Origin: Phycisphaerae bacterium
Lineage (GTDB): Bacteria > Planctomycetota > Phycisphaerae > SM23-33
Length of the DNA: 64,000 nucleotides
NCBI GenBank assembly: GCA_030745875.1
Contig: JASLNT010000111.1
Span: 1 to 64,000, forward strand
Reading direction: 5' to 3'
The notes beneath the pieces are model-generated. The model was not told where the DNA came from. It saw only the letters and a program-made list of their open reading frames with translations, and ran no database searches. Shown here one piece after another: positions 41,109-48,674 of this stretch (position 1 is its first letter; every line of letters starts with the position of its first letter). The position numbers and the translations under genes are program-made.

Positions 41109-42527
41109 ATGAAAAAGGCAGTATTATCGCTGGCGGTCATCTCGCTGTTTGTTACAGGAGCGTTTGCCAAAACTCAGGCGTTGATCAGAAAAGACGGGCG
41201 CAGGCACGTCGGGCTGGTCACCAAGGCCGAAGGCAAGGATGGCTATAACGTGAAGATGCGGGTCGGTGTGATATTCGTGCCCGCAAATGAAGTAGTTCGC
41301 ATAGTAGATGCGACCACTGCTCTTGAGGAATTTCGCGGTAAGCTCGCCAAGCTCAAGCCCGCTGACACCAAGGGACGCTACAAACTTGCGCAGTGGGGAT
41401 TTAAAAAAGGTCTGTTGTCTGAGGCCGAAGAGGTGCTCAACGGTATCCTGAAGGTTGAGGCCAACCACGAGCGGGCCAAACTGTTGCTTGAGGAAATCGA
41501 GGCAAAGAAGAAGAGAACCGAAGATCCCGCCAAGCTTCGCCAGGAATTCATAACCAGACGCGCCGCGATCAGGGCCAGGGACAGCAAGGGTTTCCTGCGC
41601 CTTGGCAAATGGGCTTACGACAAGAAGCTTCTTAGCGACGCCAAGGGTGTGCTGACTACGGCGTTGCAGTTGGACCCGGAACTCGTCGAAGCGGCGAAAC
41701 TGCTGAACAAGATCAACACCGAAATTACCGCAGTAGGACCCAGCACCGGGGGTGTTCGGGACAAGTACCTGCTGTCTGCAGGGGACGTATTCAAAGTGCG
41801 CTTGGAGGAGTTTCGCCAGGAAGGCGATGTAGTTCGCGTGAAGTACCGCAACCGTGTTCTTCGGCGTTTCGTGGCGGCTATGACGGGGCGAGATGAGTTC
41901 GAGAGCGACATGGAGTTCGGTAAGAAGTTCATGGGATACAACGCGATCAAGAAACTCCAGTACATATTGGACCCGAACAGAGATATCGCTCCCGAGACTC
42001 TCGAAACCCTCAAGAAAGACATACTGATCGAGACCGACCCTCTATTCATGAAGACTTTCCGTTCGAGAATATGGCCCATAGTGAAGCAGAACTGTGCGAC
42101 AACGGGTTGTCACGGCGCCCCGGAAGGCGTGGGTGGATTCAAGTTGTTTAACGCTCCGGCTCGCGACGTGAAGATCACTTATACGAACTTCATTATTCTG
42201 GCTGGTGCGTACGGAGCAAAGGGCGGTCGTATGCTCGATCGCGATACGATCCAGGATTCACTTCTGTTGGAGTATCTACTGCCTGCCTCGCTGGCGAAGT
42301 ATCCGCATCCCCGGATGAAGAAGCCTATGCGCAACCTGTTCAAGAATCGCACGCAGCCGGCGTACAAACTCATCAGTGAGTGGATCAGTTCGTTGACTAC
42401 TCCGGGGTATCCGGACTACCATTTGGAATACAAGCCCCCGTTTGGTATGAAGCTGAAACTAAGCGGCGGTGGGGGCACGCTCCCGCCGCGCAAACGGGAC
42501 GGCGCCGGACTTAGAGACAGACGTTGA
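41109..42527 (+). CDS. Exported TPR protein with a CX4CH haem-like motif
   Basis: ATG 41109 gives 472 residues with a signal peptide (MKKAVLSLAVISLFVTGAFA). Residues 22-70 resemble a small beta-barrel unit (RRHVGLVTKAEGKDGYNVK...VPANEVVRI). TPR-like helices span about 85-205. The C-terminal domain (310-470) carries C329-ATTG-C334-H335 followed by GAPEGVGGFKLFN, like the cytochrome c domains common in planctomycetes but with four residues, not two, between the cysteines. CX4CH haem sites are known in some multihaem proteins; haem binding here is inference. It follows tRNA-Cys and precedes a small membrane protein. Confidence 0.75.
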   Translation: MKKAVLSLAVISLFVTGAFAKTQALIRKDGRRHVGLVTKAEGKDGYNVKMRVGVIFVPANEVVRIVDATTALEEFRGKLAKLKPADTKGRYKLAQWGFKKGLLSEAEEVLNGILKVEANHERAKLLLEEIEAKKKRTEDPAKLRQEFITRRAAIRARDSKGFLRLGKWAYDKKLLSDAKGVLTTALQLDPELVEAAKLLNKINTEITAVGPSTGGVRDKYLLSAGDVFKVRLEEFRQEGDVVRVKYRNRVLRRFVAAMTGRDEFESDMEFGKKFMGYNAIKKLQYILDPNRDIAPETLETLKKDILIETDPLFMKTFRSRIWPIVKQNCATTGCHGAPEGVGGFKLFNAPARDVKITYTNFIILAGAYGAKGGRMLDRDTIQDSLLLEYLLPASLAKYPHPRMKKPMRNLFKNRTQPAYKLISEWISSLTTPGYPDYHLEYKPPFGMKLKLSGGGGTLPPRKRDGAGLRDRR

Positions 42528-42555
42528 CACCGGGGGGAGTGCAGGCGGAGAGAAC

Positions 42556-43191
42556 GTGCCCGATACTTTGACACTGCTGCTGATTGGCGTTCTGATGCTG
42601 ATAGCTTCGGTTGTCTCTTTTGTCGTGATGGGATTCAGGCAGTTGTGCAGGACCAATTCTCTGGCCCGAAAGGCCCACGAGATGGAGTTGCATTTCTCTC
42701 ACAGCGATCTTTTTGACGTTCCGCGTCGATACCGTGGTTTTGCCTTGATATCGAATGGGCATGGCGCCCGAGCTTACAATGTGACCCACGGTCATATTCG
42801 CAGCGTTCCCGTTCGAGCATTTGATTTTCGTTACGAAGTCGGGCACGCCATTCGCCGAACGACGAGACATTACGCGGTGACTGCTGTCCAGACTCGCCTG
42901 GAGTTGGGCAAACTTATCATGTGGCACGTTGACGACGCACAGGCGGCTCCTTTGTTGAGCGATCCGGAGTCTCGGAGAATTGGTAAGTGGTTGTGTACGG
43001 GTGACTTGGGCCTGGCCCGCGCATTGATTGGCGCGGGCGGACCGCTGGCCGATGAGTCCGTCAGCATTGAAGTGCGAAACAACACGATAATGTTCTGTCT
43101 CCCGATCGAAAAACGGAGGCAGGATTACAGCGAGTCTTTGAGGAGTGTTGACAGTATGCTGGGGCGGATTGAGGAGCATTGTGCCCAGTGA
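42556..43191 (+). CDS. Hypothetical membrane-anchored protein
   Basis: GTG 42556 behind GGAG gives 211 residues; the frame is open to 42469, but that would overlap the previous gene. An N-terminal membrane segment (about residues 3-25, LTLLLIGVLMLIASVVSFVV) is followed by a soluble domain rich in Arg and His, with no motif I recognise. The soluble part is probably cytoplasmic given the positive charge that follows the segment (RQLCRTNSLARKAHE). It lies 28 bases after the CX4CH gene. Confidence 0.7.
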   Translation: MPDTLTLLLIGVLMLIASVVSFVVMGFRQLCRTNSLARKAHEMELHFSHSDLFDVPRRYRGFALISNGHGARAYNVTHGHIRSVPVRAFDFRYEVGHAIRRTTRHYAVTAVQTRLELGKLIMWHVDDAQAAPLLSDPESRRIGKWLCTGDLGLARALIGAGGPLADESVSIEVRNNTIMFCLPIEKRRQDYSESLRSVDSMLGRIEEHCAQ

Positions 43192-43214
43192 AAGCCAATT
43201 AGCGGAAGTCAGCG

Positions 43215-43243
43215 TTGAAATCGTTTCCGTTTCATGGTACAAA
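43215..43243 (+). promoter_or_regulatory. Candidate promoter for the coiled-coil gene
   Basis: TTGAAA (43215-43220), 17 bases and TACAAA (43238-43243), 50 bases before GTG 43293. Confidence 0.5.
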
Positions 43244-43292
43244 ACGTAGTAAATCCGGGCTGGGATAACCGCAGCCCCACAGGGAGACGAAC

Positions 43293-44813
43293 GTGCAAGG
43301 CAAGACATCTGTTCTGTTTGGTGCAATAAGCATCGTGGCGGTCGGCGGGATGTTGGCGGCGTTTGCGATGATGCCTCCATCGGATTCGCAGGCCCAGACC
43401 GACGAACTGCGAGAGGCTATCAATCTGGCGTTCCGCAAGCATAACAAGGCGTTGGGTCTGCTGGCTGGTCCAAACGTCCTGGTTGACGGAGCGCTTCCGC
43501 CGACGTTCGTGAAGGGTAACGAAACGAACATCACGGTGTTGAGCCCAAGGCGGCAGAACACGTCCATCCCCGGAATTCTCGATAAGCTCCAGAGCGAAAT
43601 CAAGAGCGCTATCGATAAAGCGCCTCTCGCTGCATCCGACACCAAGGCCGCCGCCTACTCGCTTATGGGGCAGGCGCTGTCGGCAAAAGCGCTTTATCAC
43701 TTGCAGTCCGCCGTAAACGCCGCCGCAGACGCCGACGACGCGCTGGTTGCGATAGACACCGGGATCGTGTCCGTTCAGCAAGGTTTGCGCAACATCAGAC
43801 AGATTGCACCGTTGACCCAGGAACAGGAAACCGTAGCGGTCAAGATGAAGAGCGCCGCCGAAGCCGAGATGACCAGATTAAAAGGCGAAATCACAAAGCA
43901 GGAATCGGCAATCACCAAACTGGAGACCGATCGGGCCGGATTCCTCGCCGCCCAAACGAAACACAGCAATGAAGCCAGTGAACTGTGGACTCTCAGTTCA
44001 GCGACCGAAAGACAGAAGCGACGCGATCTCCAAGAGCAATCTTACGTCAAAGCCAAACTCGCCAACAAGGCCGGTCAAGACGCCGAAGACGCCCAGGCGA
44101 AGATCGATACGGCCAGATCCGCCGTGGTGAGTATGAACATAGAATTGACCAGCGCCCAGAGCGCCGCCGCATCGGCTGGCGGGGTGCTGACAAAATTCGC
44201 CGGTAATCGCGCCCAAGCCAAAGAGAATTTGGATAAAGCGACCCTCGCCATGAACACCACCGGGGGGGAAATCGCCAAGAAAGCCGACGAGTTGATAGCG
44301 GCCTGCGATAAGGTTGATGCAGAGCAGGCGACTGCGGCTGCTCAGTACGTCGCGGCGCTTGAAGCAATGAAGCAGTTCCGACAGCACGCGTCGGATTCCA
44401 GCGAAGCAATCGGCGGACAGGCCGGGCTTCTGATGGATAAGGCATGGGCTGCGGTGGCGTTTGTTTCGTCACGCGAGACCGTGGGTGCGGCAGGGGTGCG
44501 GCTGAAGGCTCTCTGGGAAACTGCGGCGCTGGATGGTGCTGCCCCGAAGGCGGCTGAGATGACCGCATTTGCGGGCAAGGCGGTTGCTGGGAAGAAGGCG
44601 GCGGCGGATAGTTTTGCCGAGGCCGCCGCGCTCTACGAAAAGGCGACAACGCAGGCCGAAAAATACAAGTGGAGCTATCAATGTCGTGAGTTACGGGCGC
44701 GTCGGGCCAGGCACGGACTTACCGGTGACGCCGCCGACGAAACCCGCGCCGAGCTTCTTGAGCAGCAACTGGAAGGTCTTAAAGGCTTTCCGTACGTTGA
44801 CAACGCTCTCTAA
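43293..44813 (+). CDS. Exported or membrane-anchored coiled-coil protein
   Basis: A 506-residue protein starting at GTG 43293 after GGGAGA. The N-terminal hydrophobic segment (about residues 5-27) ends in SDSQAQTDE, so it is either a cleaved signal peptide or an anchor. The rest is Ala-rich and heavily helical, with long coiled-coil stretches at about 190-370. There are few aromatic residues and no catalytic motifs. Possible roles are envelope spacer or tether. Not recognised as a known family. Confidence 0.72.
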   Translation: MQGKTSVLFGAISIVAVGGMLAAFAMMPPSDSQAQTDELREAINLAFRKHNKALGLLAGPNVLVDGALPPTFVKGNETNITVLSPRRQNTSIPGILDKLQSEIKSAIDKAPLAASDTKAAAYSLMGQALSAKALYHLQSAVNAAADADDALVAIDTGIVSVQQGLRNIRQIAPLTQEQETVAVKMKSAAEAEMTRLKGEITKQESAITKLETDRAGFLAAQTKHSNEASELWTLSSATERQKRRDLQEQSYVKAKLANKAGQDAEDAQAKIDTARSAVVSMNIELTSAQSAAASAGGVLTKFAGNRAQAKENLDKATLAMNTTGGEIAKKADELIAACDKVDAEQATAAAQYVAALEAMKQFRQHASDSSEAIGGQAGLLMDKAWAAVAFVSSRETVGAAGVRLKALWETAALDGAAPKAAEMTAFAGKAVAGKKAAADSFAEAAALYEKATTQAEKYKWSYQCRELRARRARHGLTGDAADETRAELLEQQLEGLKGFPYVDNAL

Positions 44814-44954
44814 AGTCCCCAACGGGGCGATTGGTGGTTTGCGGGGATGGGTGCGGTATTGGCTGCGACGGGTCGGTGAGCGTGCGTAAGATTCCGCCCT
44901 GACAGGCGTAAGCGGTTTGCGGGGCGGTTGTTGTCCAAAGTATGTGAATACCTT

Positions 44955-44983
44955 TTGACGGATCGGGTTTCCTAGGGTATACT
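44955..44983 (+). promoter_or_regulatory. Promoter for the sigma-factor gene
   Basis: TTGACG (44955-44960), 17 bases, TATACT (44978-44983), about 58 bases before the start at 45041. It is one of the best consensus matches in the window. Confidence 0.75.
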
Positions 44984-45040
44984 GTATGGTAGCGATGCAC
45001 GAGCTGTCGGTGTGCGGATGCCGACAATGCAAAGGACAGC

Positions 45041-46726
45041 GTGCGGATGCGGAAGTACACGAACACTTGTGTGGAGGAGTTAGCGGGCGAGTTGTGTGCG
45101 GGGCTCAAGCGCCTGCGGAGGGGATATGTAGATGCAGCCGAACTCCTGATACGAATGATTGAAACGGGGCGAGACTATCCCTTTGAGTTCATTTTTTTCC
45201 GCTTGACCGGTTATCGTCCGCCGCCTGGGCAGGTTTCGGCCGGTATGCTTCAGGGGCACGGACTCCTGGGCGATTTGCAGTCCCTTATGTTCGACGTATG
45301 CGACAGTTTTGAACTGCGCACGAGCGATTACCAGGGTGCGGTCTTCGACACCCCGTCTCTGGCCAGACGTTTCAATATTTCGACGAAGACCGTCCAGCGC
45401 TGGCGCCGACGCGGAATGCCCTCACGCAGACTCATATTCCCCGATGGTAAGCGGAGAGTTGCGTTCCTCGAAAGCTCCGTGCAGTGGTTCACCGACAACC
45501 ACCTCAGGGATGTATCGCGATCGGTCAAGTTCACCCAGATGTCAACTTCCGAACGAGCGGATATCATCCGAAGAGCCAAGCGTATGGCCGCCTTCACGAA
45601 TTGCAGGCTGAGCGATGTGTCCAGAAGAATTGCCCGCAAGACCGGACGCGCCGCTGAAACCGTCCGTTACACGATCAGGAACTACGATCTGCAGCACCCC
45701 AACGAGACCATATTCGCCGCGATGCCTAATCCGCTGGGCGATCGGGAGAAAGCCTCAATCTACCGTAGTTTTCTCAGGGGCATACCCGTTCCGATGTTGG
45801 CGGAGAAGTACTATCGCAAGCGGGGGAGCATCTATCGCATCGTAAATGAAATGCGGGCCAAACAACTGCTCAATCGCCCGATAAGCTTCGTACCAAGCGA
45901 AGAGTTTGAACTTCCCGACGCGGATGAACTTATTCTTCGCATAAAACCACGCGGCAAAGACGGCGCGGCGTCCGAGGCCCGCATGGCGAGAGCCCCAGCC
46001 GGTCTTCCGCCTTACCTACAGGCGCTGTACGATGTGCCGTTGCTGGGCGCTGAAAGCGAGCGGGATTTCTTTCGACGCTATAACTACCTGAAATACAAAG
46101 CCGACAAACTCCGTTCGCAAATCGACATTGACCGCGTGCGGACCCCGCAGCTAAAGGAGATCGAGACGTTTCTGGTGCGGGCAAATGTGGTCAAGGACCG
46201 CATTATACGTTCGAATCTGCGATTGGTGGTCTCTATCGCCAAGAAGCACGTTGGCGGAGCCCAGACCCTGTTTGAGTTGATAAGCGATGGGAATGTGTCG
46301 CTGATGCGGGCCGTTGAGAAGTTTGACTACTCAAGGGGTTTTCGTTTCAGTACGTACGCATCCTGGGCGATCATGCGGAACTACGCCCGCTCAGTGCCCA
46401 AAGAGCGATATCAACTCGACCACTTCGCCACAGGGCATGATGAAGTGCTCGATATCGCCGCCTCTCTGCGCACGTACGATCCGAACGAACTGAACATGAG
46501 CGAGTTGCGTGAGAGTATCGAGGTGGTCTTGGCGCAGCTGTCGTCAGTGGAGCGGATGATTGTGACCGACCATTTCGGTCTCGACGCCCAGACCCCTCCG
46601 AAAACACTGGAGGTCCTCGGGCGGGAATTGGGGATATCCAAAGAACGCGTCCGCCAGATCGAGATTCAGGCGATAAGGAAACTGCGAAATATCATGTCGC
46701 TTGACGGGAACGAGATGCTAGTTTGA
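45041..46726 (+). CDS. Sigma70-family factor with extra DNA-binding N-terminus
   Basis: A 561-residue protein from GTG 45041; ATG 45047 is equally possible. Sigma region 1.2-like sequence lies at about 333-360, region 2 at about 380-452 (NLRLVVSIAKKHVGG, FDYSRGFRFSTYASWAIMRN) and region 4 at about 490-551 (LGRELGISKERVRQIEIQAIRKL). Region 3 seems largely missing, since only about 40 residues separate 2 and 4. The first 320 residues are not typical of sigma factors. They hold a MerR/excisionase-like helix-turn-helix (101-155, SLARRFNISTKTVQRWRRRG) and two more HTH-like segments (170-215, 233-280). It probably directs RNA polymerase to a special promoter set. Its 3' end overlaps that of the convergent gene at 46692-47183. 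Confidence 0.85.
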   Translation: MRMRKYTNTCVEELAGELCAGLKRLRRGYVDAAELLIRMIETGRDYPFEFIFFRLTGYRPPPGQVSAGMLQGHGLLGDLQSLMFDVCDSFELRTSDYQGAVFDTPSLARRFNISTKTVQRWRRRGMPSRRLIFPDGKRRVAFLESSVQWFTDNHLRDVSRSVKFTQMSTSERADIIRRAKRMAAFTNCRLSDVSRRIARKTGRAAETVRYTIRNYDLQHPNETIFAAMPNPLGDREKASIYRSFLRGIPVPMLAEKYYRKRGSIYRIVNEMRAKQLLNRPISFVPSEEFELPDADELILRIKPRGKDGAASEARMARAPAGLPPYLQALYDVPLLGAESERDFFRRYNYLKYKADKLRSQIDIDRVRTPQLKEIETFLVRANVVKDRIIRSNLRLVVSIAKKHVGGAQTLFELISDGNVSLMRAVEKFDYSRGFRFSTYASWAIMRNYARSVPKERYQLDHFATGHDEVLDIAASLRTYDPNELNMSELRESIEVVLAQLSSVERMIVTDHFGLDAQTPPKTLEVLGRELGISKERVRQIEIQAIRKLRNIMSLDGNEMLV

Positions 46727-47183
46727 CCGCCGGCGGGACGAATAGGAAGAACCCTCCCGCCAACGCCACATAAGCTACGAACGACAGACCGCGTCGGGTC
46801 TTTGGTTGGGTGAGTTTGTCAGCGAGTTTCAGGCGCCAGTCGTTCGGCTCGGGCGGATACTCCACCGGCGGGGTGTGAAGCAGATCCTCTCTGACAGTCC
46901 CTTTCACTAATCGCTCGTTTACAACTCTGTCGTGAGGAATCGCGTTATTGAGCCTTGCTCCGGCGGCGACCACCTTTTTGCTGTGCTCGATATCGGCGCG
47001 TTTAACAGCCAGCTCGTGTTCGGTTCGAATGAGGCTGGCCCAGGCGGGTATGAGGACCAGGGCGGCGATGATCACCATCGCCAGCCCGGCCAGTACGATA
47101 AACCCGACTCCGCGCCCGACAATTCCGCTTAATCCGGCGCCGCCAGTGTTGTTTTCAGCCTCTGTTCCAGGTTGTCGAGCCAT
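46692..47183 (-). CDS. Small two-span membrane protein downstream of eno
   Basis: A 163-residue protein with one membrane segment at about residues 25-48, a coiled-coil-like helix at about 50-80 (HELAVKRADIEHSKKVV), a Pro-rich part and a second hydrophobic segment at about 133-153. It overlaps the end of eno by 29 bases, so it is likely co-transcribed. In many proteobacteria eno is followed by ftsB, which also has a membrane segment followed by a coiled coil. The second segment and the sequence do not clearly match FtsB, so I leave it unnamed. Confidence 0.65.
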   Translation of the reverse strand: MARQPGTEAENNTGGAGLSGIVGRGVGFIVLAGLAMVIIAALVLIPAWASLIRTEHELAVKRADIEHSKKVVAAGARLNNAIPHDRVVNERLVKGTVREDLLHTPPVEYPPEPNDWRLKLADKLTQPKTRRGLSFVAYVALAGGFFLFVPPAVKLASRSRQAT

Positions 47184-48459
47184 AGATTGCCCTGCCAGCC
47201 AACTGCTCTTCGATTCGCAGCAGTTGGTTGTACTTGCAGACCCGGTCAGTTCGGCTGGACGATCCGGTCTTGATCTGTCCGGTGTTCAGCGCAACTGTAA
47301 GATCTGCAATAGTGGTGTCTTCCGTTTCACCGCTACGGTGGCTTACCACCGCAGTCATTCCATTGTCTTGGGCCAGTTTGATCGAGGCCAGGGTCTCGGT
47401 AAGCGTACCGATCTGGTTGAGCTTGATCAAGATGCTGTTGGCTGCCTTGAGTTCGATGCCCTTTCTGAGGAAATCGACATTTGTGACGAACAGGTCGTCG
47501 CCCACCAGTTGAATCTTATCTCCGAGCTTGGCGTTGAGTTTGACCCAACCGTCCCAGTCGTCCTCGCCAAGTCCGTCTTCGATGCTTCGGATGGGGTATT
47601 TCTCACACCACGAGGCCCACAGATCGATCATTTCATCGCTTGTGGCCAGGCGGTCGGGATCGCTCTTGAAGAAGCGATAGCCTTCCTTACCGACCTCGCG
47701 GGCCTCGTTGACCAGTTCGCTGGAAGCCGGATCCAGCGCCAACCACATATCTTCACCAGGCTTATATCCGGCGTTTTCGATCGCCTGGCAGATCAGTTCG
47801 GGTGCTTCGTCGTTGTTCTCAAGGCTGGGCGCGTATCCGCCTTCGTCGCCTACGGCGGTGTTGTATCCTTTGCTCTTCAGAACGGTCTTCAGGGCGTGGA
47901 AGACCTCCGTGCCCATTCGCAGGCCTTGGGAGAACGATTCCGCTCCCCAGGGCTGGACCATGAATTCCTGGAAATCGACCGTCCCGTCGGCGTGCTTCCC
48001 GCCGTTGAGAATGTTCATCATGGGTACGGGAAGCGTAACCGCATCGTCGCCGCCGATGAAAGCGTAAAGGGGCAGGTTCTGCGACTTGGCTGCGGCGTGT
48101 GCAACCGCCAGCGACACCCCGAGAATCGCGTTGGCGCCCATGTTCGATTTATTGGGCGTACCGTCTGCGGCGATCATCGCATTGTCAACGGCTTCCTGGT
48201 CTAGTGCGTCAAGTCCGATAACCGCCTCCGCCAGCGTCGTATTGGCGTTTGCTACGGCCTTCAGAACGCCCTTACCGCAATAGGCTCCGGCGTCTCCGTC
48301 GCGGAGTTCAGCCGCTTCGTTTTCGCCCGTGCTCGCCCCGGAGGGCACCGCCGCCCGGGCGAACGCGCCGCCTTCCAGGCGCACATCCACCTCGACAGTG
48401 GGATTACCGCGCGAATCGAGTATCTGTCTTGCGATTACTTCTTTGATCTTGGTCGACAT
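47155..48459 (-). CDS. eno: Enolase
   Basis: This cytoplasmic glycolytic enzyme interconverts 2-phosphoglycerate and phosphoenolpyruvate. The 434 residues have the family's normal length and motifs: ARQILDSRGNPTVEVDV (10-26), SGASTGENEA loop (about 40-49), SIEDGLGEDDW, the metal-site GDDLFVTN, the catalytic Lys in LIKLNQIGTLTET, and SHRSGETEDT near the end. AAAGGA precedes the ATG. It lies between rseP and the small membrane gene on the minus strand. Confidence 0.97.
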   Translation of the reverse strand: MSTKIKEVIARQILDSRGNPTVEVDVRLEGGAFARAAVPSGASTGENEAAELRDGDAGAYCGKGVLKAVANANTTLAEAVIGLDALDQEAVDNAMIAADGTPNKSNMGANAILGVSLAVAHAAAKSQNLPLYAFIGGDDAVTLPVPMMNILNGGKHADGTVDFQEFMVQPWGAESFSQGLRMGTEVFHALKTVLKSKGYNTAVGDEGGYAPSLENNDEAPELICQAIENAGYKPGEDMWLALDPASSELVNEAREVGKEGYRFFKSDPDRLATSDEMIDLWASWCEKYPIRSIEDGLGEDDWDGWVKLNAKLGDKIQLVGDDLFVTNVDFLRKGIELKAANSILIKLNQIGTLTETLASIKLAQDNGMTAVVSHRSGETEDTTIADLTVALNTGQIKTGSSSRTDRVCKYNQLLRIEEQLAGRAIYGSTTWNRG

Positions 48460-48674
48460 CGTGTGTTCCTTTAGTAGTCTATCGGACGGGGCTGGAAGGT
48501 TCCCTTAGGGATTTAGCGCAGCGCTGCGCGAAAAAGACATGGTAGAGATTATTTGCGCGTTTTCAAGTATGTCTTTGCATATCTTTTACCGCACGCTCTG
48601 TGTAGAGCGGAATGAGCCCGCTGCGGTCCGCCCCCTGCATGCCCATCCGGCCGGATACGTCGCTTTCGGTGCGA

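Noticed and set aside
46948..48204. 418-residue plus-strand frame opposite eno
   Set aside because: Antisense to a clear enolase; no family features.
48516..48529. GCGCAGCGCTGCGC perfect palindrome as the rseP terminator
   Set aside because: No T-tract follows on the minus strand (TAAAT only). It may still be a hairpin or a simple GC palindrome.
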